Assembly (NCBI RefSeq): GCF_900116535.1
Contig: NZ_FPAU01000001.1
Location: forward strand, 1,289,218 to 1,353,217
Source of the DNA: Kosakonia arachidis
Lineage (GTDB): Bacteria; Pseudomonadota; Gammaproteobacteria; Enterobacterales; Enterobacteriaceae
Reading direction: 5' to 3'
DNA: 64,000 nt
A model generated the notes under the pieces. That model did no database searches. It saw only the letters and a list, made by a program, of their open reading frames with translations, and was not told the origin of the DNA. The stretch's first letter is position 1, and the number at the start of each line of letters is the position of its first letter. The position numbers and the translations under genes were made by a program. Of the stretch, positions 17,871-26,357 are shown piece after piece.

Positions 17871-19109
17871 TTAATGCGACAGGATTAATGGCAGTTCATC
17901 TGCCCATTTTGTCGCCTGGTTCATTAACTCTGTGACAGTAGAATTGGGCAAGCCGATTTTGTGGGTAATGTTGCTTGCTTCTTCCCATCTTCTCAGCTCG
18001 AAAAGACGCGCGAGCTGCACAAACGGGTAGAGCTTACCACTCTCTTTTTCCAGTGCGGTTGCGACTTCCGGCGACACGGCGATTTGACTCATTAACTCTT
18101 CGAGCGGCAAACCGAGGATCACATCCAGCAGTGAAAACAGACCGACCATAAATGCATCATTGCTGAGGCTGGAAGCGGAAGTTCGTTCTGCAACCAGTTC
18201 GCAGAATTTAGCACGAATCAGGCTCAGATAATAAATTTCCGTAGTGGTCACGTTGCCGAAGGCGGTCAGGCAAGCCATCAATACAAAGCGCCGCATACCA
18301 TTAATGCCAAGATAGACAACAATATCGCGCAGCGACTGGTTACGGAAACCGCGCACGCCACGGGTGTTATAGAGAATATTTTGCGCATAGCGCATAATTT
18401 TAAACGACAACGTGACATCACGTTTTAACAATTCTTCAATTTTATTAAGATTTGGCGATTCAACGTTCACTTCGTGCATTAATTTCAGGGCAAATGCCTG
18501 ATTTTGTACCAGTTTATTACGTTTGGTGACCGTCGGCTTGCTGAAAAAATAACCCTGAAAAAGATGAAAGCCCAATTTTTTATAGGATTCATATTCATCA
18601 TAGGTTTCCACTTTTTCTGCCAGTAATACGGCATGACGCAACGACTTGCGGTTAGTGACAATATAATGGCCGATGTCCTCGCGTGGGCTTTTCCTTATAT
18701 CAAATTTAATCACGTCGATATAGGGAATAAAGGCATCCCATGCGTTACCTGGGCTGAAATCATCCAGCGCGATGCGAAAACCCTGGGTATGCATACGTTT
18801 TACCACTTCCAGCAATGAGCGATCCGGGCTGGCATCTTCGAGTATTTCAATTACCACGCGATTCTTTGGCAGGGTTTCCGCCAGCCCCTGAACCAGTAAC
18901 TGGTAAGGGAAATTGACATATACAGTACTGTTCTCGTTTTTACGCCCCACCGGAGCGCTAAGAAATTGCTCTTCAATCAGTTGAGTAGTGGCCTGCTCGG
19001 ATGAAACATCCGGGAATCGGTTATCCATACTGTCCCTGAAGAGCAGTTCGTAACCAACGGTATTCAATTGATTATCAAAAATTGCCTGTCTGGCTACAAA
19101 AGAGTACAT
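17871..19109 (-). CDS. EAL-HDOD domain protein (YuxH/CdgJ-like)
   Basis: The product has 412 residues: an EAL-type domain (about 1-200) followed by an HDOD domain (about 205-400). The EAL signature is altered to ELLFR, but the expected asparagine (VNFPY), second glutamate (IEILED), aspartates (DDFSPG), lysine (IKFD), late glutamate (AEKVET) and glutamine (FQGYFFSKP) positions can be followed. It could bind or hydrolyse c-di-GMP; the altered core makes catalysis uncertain. Relatives such as Vibrio CdgJ influence motility. The start follows AGGTGG. It lies directly after nifQ on the same strand, with 208 bp between and no recognised nif promoter. Confidence 0.88.
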   Translation of the reverse strand: MYSFVARQAIFDNQLNTVGYELLFRDSMDNRFPDVSSEQATTQLIEEQFLSAPVGRKNENSTVYVNFPYQLLVQGLAETLPKNRVVIEILEDASPDRSLLEVVKRMHTQGFRIALDDFSPGNAWDAFIPYIDVIKFDIRKSPREDIGHYIVTNRKSLRHAVLLAEKVETYDEYESYKKLGFHLFQGYFFSKPTVTKRNKLVQNQAFALKLMHEVNVESPNLNKIEELLKRDVTLSFKIMRYAQNILYNTRGVRGFRNQSLRDIVVYLGINGMRRFVLMACLTAFGNVTTTEIYYLSLIRAKFCELVAERTSASSLSNDAFMVGLFSLLDVILGLPLEELMSQIAVSPEVATALEKESGKLYPFVQLARLFELRRWEEASNITHKIGLPNSTVTELMNQATKWADELPLILSH

Positions 19110-19317
19110 TTGCCACCTCGCGTGCCTGCGTACTTCTTAACTTCTTATCTCAGTCATTCCACTATATAAGTAACAGTAACATCACGGCTACATGATCCCT
19201 GTGATTGTTGCAGGATATTCCACTTTCCTTGTTAAAAAATATAGGGTGACAAAAAATACATGTGCGGCAGAGGTGGCCCGTTTCACTTAAAGTTAGCAGG
19301 CCGCGTGAAATATATAT

Positions 19318-19830
19318 TTAGGAAGGGGCAAAACAGAACGCGCGTTCGCAGCAGGCATCGCAACTTGGCGAACGGCAGATAAGTTCGCCTGTAGAATGCA
19401 GACAGCGCTGACGATAAAAAAACTTTTTCCAGCGCATATTTTCGCTGTTCATTTCTACCAACTCAGGAAAACAGTCGCTCATTAACTCGCGCAACTCCTG
19501 ACGCGAGCTTAGTCCCAGATCCTGCCACAGATGATTAAACGCCAGTGAAACACTGGCGATAATGTTGTGCATCGGCGCAGCGCCTGGTGCCATATACCCC
19601 GCCAGCCACTGCGCCAGTTGTTGCTGTTCGTCAGTGCGGGTGGCATTCAGCTCAGTCATTAGCTTTTGCCGTAGCAAACAATCGGCGGGCATCGGCTGTG
19701 AGGGGGGATCGAACTGTGCTTGCAGGGCATCCCACTCGGTTTCCCGCAGGCCCATCATCAGCGGATAACAGCCTTCTCCGTGCGCATAGAGCCACAGCAA
19801 ACGCCGCAGCCAGTCGTGAACAGGCATCAT
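19318..19830 (-). CDS. nifQ: NifQ, molybdenum donor for FeMo-co synthesis
   Basis: NifQ delivers molybdenum to the NifEN/NifH FeMo-cofactor assembly step. The protein (170 aa, or 169 from the second of two tandem ATG codons) ends with the diagnostic cysteine motif C-x4-C-x2-C-x5-C (CRSPSCDACCERAFC), which holds a [Mo-3Fe-4S] cluster in this family. It is the last gene of nifBQ, and its start overlaps the nifB stop in an ATGATG arrangement, so translation is coupled. Confidence 0.96.
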   Translation of the reverse strand: MMPVHDWLRRLLWLYAHGEGCYPLMMGLRETEWDALQAQFDPPSQPMPADCLLRQKLMTELNATRTDEQQQLAQWLAGYMAPGAAPMHNIIASVSLAFNHLWQDLGLSSRQELRELMSDCFPELVEMNSENMRWKKFFYRQRCLHSTGELICRSPSCDACCERAFCFAPS

Positions 19831-21233
19831 GCCACCCCCTGTGATGCGGGATCGGACGGCGCATTTTTACGCCACAACTGCCACCAGCCGGTCAGCGCCT
19901 CGTTAACCGGCTGCCAGGCGTGGTCGACGCAAGGTTGAATGCCGCGCGCTTCCAGTTTTTGCCACGGCGCGTAGCCAATACGGGCGCAAAACACCGCTTT
20001 CACATCGGCCAGCAGATCGAGAACCGCCGTCATCCGCGCGTCGCTGTCCTGCGGCTCGCAGTTGTCGCTTCCCTGACAAAATTTCGGCGTAAAGCGCTCA
20101 TTGACCAGCACAGCGCCTGCTGCCGACAGGCTGTAAATGCGAAAGCGATCGGCATGACCAAAGTGGCAATCAATTGCATCGCCACGCCTGGAGGCGACCG
20201 CCACCAGGCAGGCATCCGGCTCTTCCGATTCGCCGTGCGTGGCAATACTGGCATGCAACTGCGCCCGGCGGTAAAGCGTCGGCAACCACGGCTGCGGCGA
20301 CTCTTCAACCGGCGTCAGAGCAAACTGCTGGCTACGATCTTCACCGAGCATACCGATCGCATCCGCGCGGCACTGGTGGCAGTGTGTCATCTGCGGCATC
20401 ACCTCGCCGCAACGCTCGCGCACCTTGGCTATCATCCGCGCATCCGGTTCCGGCTGCCCGTTAAGGCCGAATACCGTACCGTGCTCCGGACGGGCGATCA
20501 GCGGCATAATATTGTGAATAAAGGCCCCGCTGGCGCGCAGTTCTCGGCTGACGTCGCTGAGGGCACCATCGTTGATGCCGGGGATCAATACCGAGTTGAT
20601 CTTCACCAGCACACCGTTGGCCGTCAGGCGACGCACACCTTCTAGTTGTCGGGCAATCAGGATCTCACCGGCTTCACGCCCGCTGTAGCGTTCACCATCA
20701 AGCCACAACCAGGCGTAAATTTGCGCCGCGATATCGGCATCCAGTGTATTAATCGTCACCGTGACATGGTCAACACCAACATTCACCAGCCTTTCTACCG
20801 CATCCGGTAGCATCAGCCCGTTGGTAGAGAGGCAAAGTTTCAGGTCGGGGAGCTGTTCACGCACCATTTCCAGGGTGGTGAATGTGCGTTGAATATTGGC
20901 CAGTGGGTCGCCAGGCCCGGCGATGCCCACCACTGACAATTGCGGGATCGCTGCGGCGACATGGCGCACTTTGGCGACCGCCTGTTCCGGCGTCAGCAGA
21001 GATGACGATACGCCGGGGCGCGATTCATTACTGCAATCAAATTTGCGGTTGCAGTAGTTACATTGCAGGTTACAGGCAGGCGCGACCGGCAGATGCATAC
21101 GTGCATAGCGGTGATGACCGTTTTGCGAGTAGCAGGGGTGCGACGCTACCTTACCGGCAACAACATCAGATAAAGGTTCGCGCTGCCCGGTGTGACAGCG
21201 TGAACCGCCAGCGGCGGATAAGCAGGAAGTCAT
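19827..21233 (-). CDS. nifB: NifB, radical SAM FeMo-cofactor core synthase
   Basis: NifB fuses two [4Fe-4S] clusters and inserts carbide from S-adenosylmethionine to make NifB-co, the core of FeMo-co. It has 468 residues, the Klebsiella length. The radical SAM motif C-x3-C-x2-C is at C54, C58 and C61 (CNLQCNYC). The C-terminal third (from about 340, DACLVAVASRRGDAIDCHFG) is a NifX/NafY-like domain that can bind the product, typical of proteobacterial NifB. Transcription starts from a sigma-54 promoter at 21269-21284 with a NifA site upstream. It is co-transcribed with nifQ. Confidence 0.97.
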   Translation of the reverse strand: MTSCLSAAGGSRCHTGQREPLSDVVAGKVASHPCYSQNGHHRYARMHLPVAPACNLQCNYCNRKFDCSNESRPGVSSSLLTPEQAVAKVRHVAAAIPQLSVVGIAGPGDPLANIQRTFTTLEMVREQLPDLKLCLSTNGLMLPDAVERLVNVGVDHVTVTINTLDADIAAQIYAWLWLDGERYSGREAGEILIARQLEGVRRLTANGVLVKINSVLIPGINDGALSDVSRELRASGAFIHNIMPLIARPEHGTVFGLNGQPEPDARMIAKVRERCGEVMPQMTHCHQCRADAIGMLGEDRSQQFALTPVEESPQPWLPTLYRRAQLHASIATHGESEEPDACLVAVASRRGDAIDCHFGHADRFRIYSLSAAGAVLVNERFTPKFCQGSDNCEPQDSDARMTAVLDLLADVKAVFCARIGYAPWQKLEARGIQPCVDHAWQPVNEALTGWWQLWRKNAPSDPASQGVA

Positions 21234-21268
21234 GGGCGTACCTTGGTTGTGTGGTCATAACCTCCTGC

Positions 21269-21284
21269 TGCAAAACCTGTACCG
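21269..21284 (-). promoter_or_regulatory. Sigma-54 promoter of nifBQ
   Basis: On the minus strand the sequence reads CGGTACAGGTTTTGCA: GG and GC separated by exactly 10 bp, matching TGGCAC-N5-TTGCA. Transcription should begin near 21257, about 24 bp before nifB. Confidence 0.82.
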
Positions 21285-21373
21285 CTTATTATTTTCGTAA
21301 ATTGCTGAAAATCAATGTGTTAAATTCACCGTGCCGTCGTCTGTTTGTCGAGTTTGTGGCGTTTGGCTGACAA

Positions 21374-21389
21374 TGTGCCGAATGTCACA
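21374..21389. promoter_or_regulatory. NifA upstream activator sequence for nifB
   Basis: TGT-GCCGAATGTC-ACA is a perfect TGT-N10-ACA. It is centred about 125 bp upstream of the predicted nifB start, in the gap between nifA and nifB. Confidence 0.82.
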
Positions 21390-21399
21390 AAAGCCTGCA

Positions 21400-22974
21400 T
21401 TACATTCTCGGCATGGTAATGTCCATCGTTTGAATACGGTAAGCCACCTGGCGTGGGGTCATTCCCAGCAGGCGTGCTGCTTTTGCCTGTACCCAACCGG
21501 CTTTCTCCAGCGCGGCGATCAATCTTTGTCGCTCGTCGAGGTTCTGGTCGAGCCAGCTCTCTTCGTGTGTTGCGCTGGGTTGCGGCGGTTTTGGCAGATT
21601 CTCCCGGTGGTGAAACAAAATCACGTCGCGATCGATCAGCCCGCTTTCCGACATCACTGCCGAGCGCTCAAGGCAGTTTTCCAGTTCACGCACGTTTCCA
21701 GGCCAGCTATAGCTCATCAACAAACGGATTGCGCCATCGCTGATGCGCAGCGTGCGGTTCTGGTTTTGTGCGATTTTGCGCACCAGAAAGTGCGCCAGCT
21801 CGGCAATGTCCTCCTGCCGCTCGCGGAGCGGGGGCAGGGAGATCGGCATCACATTGAGGCGATAGTAGAGATCTTCGCGAAAATTCCCTAGCCGAACTTC
21901 CTCTTCCAGATTGCGATTGGTGGCGGCAATGATCCGTACATTCACCAGCAGCGTTTCATCGCCGCCGACGCGTTCCATTTCGCCTTCCTGCAAGATACGC
22001 AGCAATTTCGCCTGAAATGAGGCGCTACTTTCGCCAATCTCATCAAGAAACAGCGTACCGCCATCCGCCAGTTCGAAGCGGCCCTTGCGCTGGCGCACCG
22101 CACCCGTAAACGCCCCTTTTTCATGGCCGAAGAGTTCACTCTCCAGCAGCGTATCAGGCAGAGCCGCGCAGTTGAATTTTACAAACGGCGCGGCGGCACG
22201 CGGTGAATTATGGTGGATAGCATTGGCAATCAGCTCTTTACCGGTTCCGCTTTCGCCTCGTACCAGCACGGTGGTGTCCCAGCGCGATACCTGGCGAATA
22301 ATTTCCAGCGTCTGGCGCATGGCCGCGCTTTTACCAACCATATTTTCAAAGCCAAACGGTCGCGATGGTGCGCATCCCCGCTGGCTGGCGATCTGCGCGG
22401 CGGCTGCCCGGGGTGAGGGCGAGACGCTGGGCGGGGTCATCAGGCGGACGGTTTGTGCCACCAGATTGGCGACGGTTTCCAGAAAGCGCGTGCAGGCGGG
22501 CAGCCGCTCCTCATAGCGGGCCATCGGCTGGGCAGCCAGCACGCCGATAGGCTGTGAGTTTGGTCCCATCAGTGGCACGGCAATAAACGGCAGGCTGTAA
22601 TCATACAATCCAAGGCGATCGAGAAAACGCTGATCGTCGGAGACACAGGGCAGCACCAGAGATTGCCCCTGCGATAACACTGTGCCGACCAGCCCTTCAC
22701 CCGGACGGTAACGAATCTGCGAACTGCCGGGAATGAGCTGTTGATCGGCCTCCTGTAAGGCTTCAATGGTAAGGATCGTTTGCTGACTGTCGTACAAACA
22801 GATCATCCCGTGCTGCATAAAAGCATCGTTGTGCAGCACGCATAGCACTTCCTGTAGCGTCTGCCCGACCTCCGTCGCCCGGCTTAACACCACGCTGATA
22901 CGCTGCATGGCAGTAAACTGCTGGGAGAGGTCAAAGCGCCAGACGGTTGTACCCGACTCGGTTCGCTGAGTCAT
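21400..22974 (-). CDS. nifA: NifA, sigma-54-dependent activator of nif genes
   Basis: NifA is a bacterial enhancer-binding protein of 524 residues. It has an N-terminal GAF domain (about 25-180), a linker, an AAA+ domain (about 210-445) and a C-terminal Fis-type helix-turn-helix (about 480-520, with AAARLLGMTPRQVAYRIQ, in part). The Walker A motif GESGTGKE is at 240-247, the sigma-54-contacting GAFTGA loop at 287-292 and Walker B LFLDEIG at 308-314. The linker before the helix-turn-helix lacks the cysteine cluster of oxygen-sensing NifA proteins. Oxygen and nitrogen control should therefore come through NifL, its upstream partner. The start codon overlaps the nifL stop (ATGA). Confidence 0.97.
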   Translation of the reverse strand: MTQRTESGTTVWRFDLSQQFTAMQRISVVLSRATEVGQTLQEVLCVLHNDAFMQHGMICLYDSQQTILTIEALQEADQQLIPGSSQIRYRPGEGLVGTVLSQGQSLVLPCVSDDQRFLDRLGLYDYSLPFIAVPLMGPNSQPIGVLAAQPMARYEERLPACTRFLETVANLVAQTVRLMTPPSVSPSPRAAAAQIASQRGCAPSRPFGFENMVGKSAAMRQTLEIIRQVSRWDTTVLVRGESGTGKELIANAIHHNSPRAAAPFVKFNCAALPDTLLESELFGHEKGAFTGAVRQRKGRFELADGGTLFLDEIGESSASFQAKLLRILQEGEMERVGGDETLLVNVRIIAATNRNLEEEVRLGNFREDLYYRLNVMPISLPPLRERQEDIAELAHFLVRKIAQNQNRTLRISDGAIRLLMSYSWPGNVRELENCLERSAVMSESGLIDRDVILFHHRENLPKPPQPSATHEESWLDQNLDERQRLIAALEKAGWVQAKAARLLGMTPRQVAYRIQTMDITMPRM

Positions 22975-24458
22975 AGTGAGCCTCCGGTCAGTGAATGAAA
23001 TAACGGGAAACGCAGGGTCAGGCAGGTGCCTCCCTGAGGCCGGGAGGTCAGTTCTATTGCGCCGCGATGGTGGGCGACCAGCGTCTGGATCAGCCGAAGC
23101 TCCATGCCTTTACCGGGCGCATTGAGCGCATCAGGAGAATGGGTGTAGCGCACCTGAATCAGCGGCACATTGTCGTTTAAATAGAACGACAGCCAGCCGC
23201 TTTCCTCGCGGGCGTAAAGCTGAGTCTGCACCGTGAAATCACGTAGCTCAGCGGCAATATCCAGGGTCCTGTCGAGCCATAGGCTCAGGCAGGCAAGCAG
23301 TTGCGTTCGTTGGCCAAAACCCACCAGATCGGGGGATTCCAGTTCAATTTGCAAGTTTTCGCCCTGGTTATATCGGGTGTGATACAGGGCGCGCAGATCG
23401 TCAAGGAAAGGCTGGAGTGGCCATATTGCCGGGCTTTCCAACTCCAGCGACGGACGGCAGCGTTGCAGCCGCGCCATCGCTTCTTCGCCTTCACGCCAGG
23501 CGGCATCCAGCGCCAGATTGCTGTGATCGTCGCCATTTAAACGTCGCGCGGCGGCCAGCATATTGATCGGGCAATTGAGCTGCACCAGTGCGGCATCCAG
23601 CGATTCACGGATCGCCGCCAGCAGTTTACCGCTGGTGATCTGTTGTTTCAGACGATCAAGGCGTCCCTGTTCCTGTTGTTGCTGGTGCTGGGTGTTGTCG
23701 GTGATCACCACCAGCGTGCGCGGCACGGCGCTATCAATAAAGTAGCGGCCCGCTTCTTCACTGACGCCCGGCAGCGCCCAGCAGGTGACGGACAACCAAC
23801 GCACGTTGCCGCGCAGTGCTACCGGAAGCACCAGGCCCTGCGTCAACTCTGCCTTACGGGCGGAAAAATTGAGTTCGGTGAGCAGCTCTTTACCACCGCA
23901 ATCGGCGCAAAAGGTTTTGTAGACGAGGTTATCCATCACCACCTGATCGCGTTCATCTACCACCACAACCGCCGCCGGAATATTATTCAATACGGCTTCG
24001 GTTAGGGTCATATGATTGCGCAGCCGCTGTTCCAGTGCGTAGCTGGCGCTGATGTCGCGTTGCATGGCCAGGTAATGCTCAAGTTTCCCGAACGCATTAA
24101 ACAGCGGGGTGATGTCGATTTCCACCAGAAACAGACTGCCGTCGCGGCGACGATTGATCAGTTGCCCGCGCCATGGTCGATGTTGCAGTAGGGTGTGCCA
24201 CATATCCTGATAGATTTCACGCGGCGTCTGTTTACTGGCAAGCAGGCGCGGGTTTTGCTGCAACAACTCTTCCAGCTCATACCCCGACTGCCGGCAAAAT
24301 GCAGGGTTGGCGTACAGAATGCGGGCATCGGCATCGGTCAGTGAAATTGCGACGGGGGCCTGTTCAACCATAGTGAAAAACAACCCGGGATGCTGTTGTG
24401 AGAGCGCTCCGGCGATTTCGGCGGGCGCTGCGGTATCCATCATCATATTCAGGGTCAT
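22971..24458 (-). CDS. nifL: NifL, redox- and nitrogen-sensing anti-activator
   Basis: NifL inhibits NifA when oxygen or fixed nitrogen is present. It has 495 residues from ATG 24458 (AGGAG 7 bp ahead); the preceding in-frame GTG is rejected because 495 aa is the Klebsiella length. The first PAS domain (about 25-140, FTMVEQAPVAISLTDADARILYANPAF, in part) binds FAD in this family. A second PAS domain (about 150-270) contains CADCGG. A histidine-kinase-like C-terminal region (about 300-490) ends with GKGMELRLIQTLVAHHRGAIEL and GGTCLTLRFPL. It is co-transcribed and translationally coupled with nifA. Confidence 0.97.
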   Translation of the reverse strand: MTLNMMMDTAAPAEIAGALSQQHPGLFFTMVEQAPVAISLTDADARILYANPAFCRQSGYELEELLQQNPRLLASKQTPREIYQDMWHTLLQHRPWRGQLINRRRDGSLFLVEIDITPLFNAFGKLEHYLAMQRDISASYALEQRLRNHMTLTEAVLNNIPAAVVVVDERDQVVMDNLVYKTFCADCGGKELLTELNFSARKAELTQGLVLPVALRGNVRWLSVTCWALPGVSEEAGRYFIDSAVPRTLVVITDNTQHQQQQEQGRLDRLKQQITSGKLLAAIRESLDAALVQLNCPINMLAAARRLNGDDHSNLALDAAWREGEEAMARLQRCRPSLELESPAIWPLQPFLDDLRALYHTRYNQGENLQIELESPDLVGFGQRTQLLACLSLWLDRTLDIAAELRDFTVQTQLYAREESGWLSFYLNDNVPLIQVRYTHSPDALNAPGKGMELRLIQTLVAHHRGAIELTSRPQGGTCLTLRFPLFHSLTGGSL

Positions 24459-24485
24459 CACAAACTCCTGTGGTCAACATGGGAA

Positions 24486-24501
24486 TGTCGCAGTTATGAC
24501 A
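24486..24501. promoter_or_regulatory. NifA upstream activator sequence, probably for nifF
   Basis: TGT-CGCAGTTATG-ACA is a perfect NifA site located inside the transcribed nifL leader. It is centred about 270 bp upstream of the predicted nifF start. Such a distant nifF site is known in Klebsiella, so assignment to nifF is likely but inferred. Confidence 0.72.
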
Positions 24502-24554
24502 ATTTGTGCCACCTGTCGACTTTCGTCCGAACATAAACGGACGCTGATTAACCA

Positions 24555-24570
24555 TGCAAAGGATGCGCCT
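24555..24570 (-). promoter_or_regulatory. Sigma-54 promoter of nifLA
   Basis: On the minus strand the sequence reads AGGCGCATCCTTTGCA: GG and GC 10 bp apart, very like the Klebsiella nifL promoter. The start should be near 24543, giving an ~85-base leader. Confidence 0.85.
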
Positions 24571-24680
24571 TTGACCTCTGTTACTCGCTGTAAGGTTGAT
24601 CCAGATCCCTGTTTGTCGCCGATTTTTAGCCTTTTGCCCTCAGGCTGTGCGCGGCACAGGCCAAACGGGTGGATAAAAAA

Positions 24681-24695
24681 GCGCTGCGCTGGTGC
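24681..24695 (-). promoter_or_regulatory. NtrC-binding site 1 for nifLA
   Basis: GCGCTGCGCTGGTGC fits the NtrC consensus GCACTATATTGGTGC at 11 of 15 positions. It is centred about 145 bp upstream of the predicted nifL start, where Klebsiella has its NtrC sites. Confidence 0.7.
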
Positions 24696-24700
24696 ATAAC

Positions 24701-24716
24701 TGGCCAATACAGTGCA
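24701..24716 (-). promoter_or_regulatory. NtrC-binding site 2 for nifLA
   Basis: On the minus strand TGCACTGTATTGGCCA matches the NtrC consensus TGCACTATATTGGTGC closely. It is centred about 20 bp (two helical turns) beyond site 1, suiting cooperative binding. Confidence 0.72.
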
Positions 24717-24736
24717 GACATTGCCCGGCAAAAAAT

Positions 24737-24752
24737 TGGCACAGCCTTCGCA
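24737..24752 (+). promoter_or_regulatory. Sigma-54 promoter of nifF
   Basis: TGGCACAGCCTTCGCA has TGGCAC for the -24 element and the GC of the -12 element at the right 10-bp spacing. The start should be near 24764, 50 bp before nifF. Confidence 0.83.
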
Positions 24753-24814
24753 ATATCTCCGGTGATAGCTGCCTTTTCAGGGCGGATTTACACTTTTTCT
24801 CACAGGAGCACGCG

Positions 24815-25345
24815 ATGGCTAACATTGGAATTTTTTTCGGTACCGATACGGGCAAAACCCGCAAAATTGCCAAAATGATCCACAAAAAACTGGGTGCAGC
24901 GGCCGATGCGCCGATGAATATCAACCGTACCGATCTCGACACATTTCTTTCTTATCCGGTACTGCTGCTGGGGACGCCGACGCTCGGAGACGGGCAACTG
25001 CCGGGGCTGAATGCTGGCTGTGAAGAAGCATCATGGGGAGAGTTTATCGCCCAGCTCGATAGCAACAGCCTGAGCGGCAAAACTGTGGCGCTGTTTGGTC
25101 TTGGCGACCAGGTGGGCTACCCGGATAACTTTGTCAGTGGCTTGCGCGCGCTGTATGACGCGCTGATAAACAGCGGCGCACAGATGGTTGGTCACTGGCC
25201 GAATGAAGGCTATGAATTCAACGCCTCATCGGCACTGGAAGCGGATAAATTTGTCGGCTTAGTGATCGATCAGGACAATCAGTATGACCTGACCGACGAG
25301 CGCCTGGATGCCTGGCTGGAAACGCTTAAACCGGTATTTTTGTAA
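24815..25345 (+). CDS. nifF: NifF, flavodoxin electron donor to nitrogenase
   Basis: This flavodoxin carries electrons from NifJ (pyruvate:flavodoxin oxidoreductase) to the iron protein NifH. ATG 24815 follows an AGGAG site and gives 176 residues, the Klebsiella length. An upstream in-frame extension runs through the promoter and is rejected. The FMN-phosphate loop is FFGTDTGKTRKIAK at the N-terminus. The isoalloxazine-contact regions TPTLGDGQLPG and GLGDQVGYPDNFVSG are those of long-chain flavodoxins. It is transcribed divergently from nifLA and converges on nifM. Confidence 0.97.
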   Translation: MANIGIFFGTDTGKTRKIAKMIHKKLGAAADAPMNINRTDLDTFLSYPVLLLGTPTLGDGQLPGLNAGCEEASWGEFIAQLDSNSLSGKTVALFGLGDQVGYPDNFVSGLRALYDALINSGAQMVGHWPNEGYEFNASSALEADKFVGLVIDQDNQYDLTDERLDAWLETLKPVFL

Positions 25346-25353
25346 GTGATATC

Positions 25354-25379
25354 GCCGGGTAACTCGGCGTTTACCCGGC
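25354..25379. terminator. Hairpin between convergent nifF and nifM
   Basis: A perfect 9-bp stem GCCGGGTAA/TTACCCGGC lies 8 bp after the nifF stop codon. There is no strong T-run on either strand, so termination would rely on the hairpin or on factors. Confidence 0.55.
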
Positions 25380-25404
25380 AATAACAACAGGTTTGACAGA
25401 AAGA

Positions 25405-25534
25405 CCTGATAAGCGCTCGTGCCGTCAGGCAATGTGACAATGTTGAACGGTGAACACCAGATGGCGGTTGAGCCTTATCCGACCTGTGTGGGGGAACCTG
25501 GCTCCGGGTCAGATAAGCATAATCGCCATCCGGC
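25405..25534. repeat. REP/BIME-like cluster between nifF and nifM
   Basis: Three REP-type palindromic units are visible: 25405-25430 (CCTGATAAGCGC...GTCAGGC), 25458-25486 (GATGGCGGTTGAGCCTTATCCG, in part) and an inverted copy at 25504-25534 (CAGATAAGCATAATCGCCATCCGGC, in part). The alternating orientation is that of a BIME. It fills the gap between two convergent transcription units and may protect the 3' ends of both mRNAs. Confidence 0.72.
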
Positions 25535-25562
25535 GGCATTGTTGTTCTGAAGGGCAGTGAAA

Positions 25563-26357
25563 TTATCCCGCCTTCACGCTGCGGGTTAACGCCGCCAGCC
25601 ACTGGCGCTGATACTGCTGCTGATGTTGACGAATTAAATAGCTTCTTGCTTTTTCCAGTGCTTCCTCCTGTAGCATCGGTGCGGCGTCACGGATCGCTTC
25701 GCACCACAACAGATGCCAGCCGAGGCGGGTTTCGATGGGTGCGCTGAGGTCATTTTCCGCCAGCGCAAACAGTGTGGCATCGAGTTCCGGATAGAGCAGC
25801 CCTTGGCTTATCCAGCCCAGACGCCCGCCCTCCAGCGCACTGGGGCAGTGGGAGTAGCGCTGCGCCAGCCGGGCAAAGGCCTGGCGTGAGGCGCTAATGT
25901 CCTGATGAAAGCGGCGGATCTGACGCTGCACTGTGGCATCGTCGTTATCGACCGTCAGCAATAGGTGCGATGTTAGCCGCTGCGGCGGGCGCATAAACTG
26001 CGCCTGATGTTGTTGATACCACGCCAGCACTTGCAAATCATCAGGCAACGGGGCGCGTCCGGCAACATCGGCGAACTGCCACTCCATACGGGCATGATGC
26101 CGGACCACGGTCTGTTGCTCGTCAACAGAAAAATCCCCCTCATCCAGCAAGCTTGCCAGCGAGGTCGCGACACTCTGCAGTACGCTATCCGGCAGGGGGG
26201 CACCGACAGCAACGTCCACTACAGCTTGTTCCAGCTGGCACTGGCGGGTGAAGGCCTCCTCGAAAGCGGTTTGCTGATCGGCAGGAATATGCTCCGGTTC
26301 ACACTGCCAGCGTGATATTGCCAGCCGCCGCCGGGCGAAGCGTTGCCACGGTGTCAT
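25563..26357 (-). CDS. nifM: NifM, peptidyl-prolyl isomerase for NifH maturation
   Basis: NifM is needed for folding and activity of NifH. The 264-residue product has an N-terminal helical region and a C-terminal PpiC/parvulin domain (about 125-245). The parvulin features are SHLLLTVDNDDATVQRQI (in part), LAQRYSHCPSALEGGRLGWISQG and APIETRLGWHLLWCE (in part). It is the last gene of the nifUSVWZM operon. Its start overlaps the nifZ stop (ATGA), and a REP cluster separates it from the convergent nifF. Confidence 0.95.
   Translation of the reverse strand: MTPWQRFARRRLAISRWQCEPEHIPADQQTAFEEAFTRQCQLEQAVVDVAVGAPLPDSVLQSVATSLASLLDEGDFSVDEQQTVVRHHARMEWQFADVAGRAPLPDDLQVLAWYQQHQAQFMRPPQRLTSHLLLTVDNDDATVQRQIRRFHQDISASRQAFARLAQRYSHCPSALEGGRLGWISQGLLYPELDATLFALAENDLSAPIETRLGWHLLWCEAIRDAAPMLQEEALEKARSYLIRQHQQQYQRQWLAALTRSVKAG

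Noticed and set aside
19110-19317. Sigma-54 promoter for the EAL-HDOD gene
   Set aside because: The only GG...GC pair on the minus strand has 8-bp rather than 10-bp spacing.
24692-24814. Upstream extension of nifF
   Set aside because: It covers the sigma-54 promoter and an NtrC site; the flavodoxin begins at ATG 24815.
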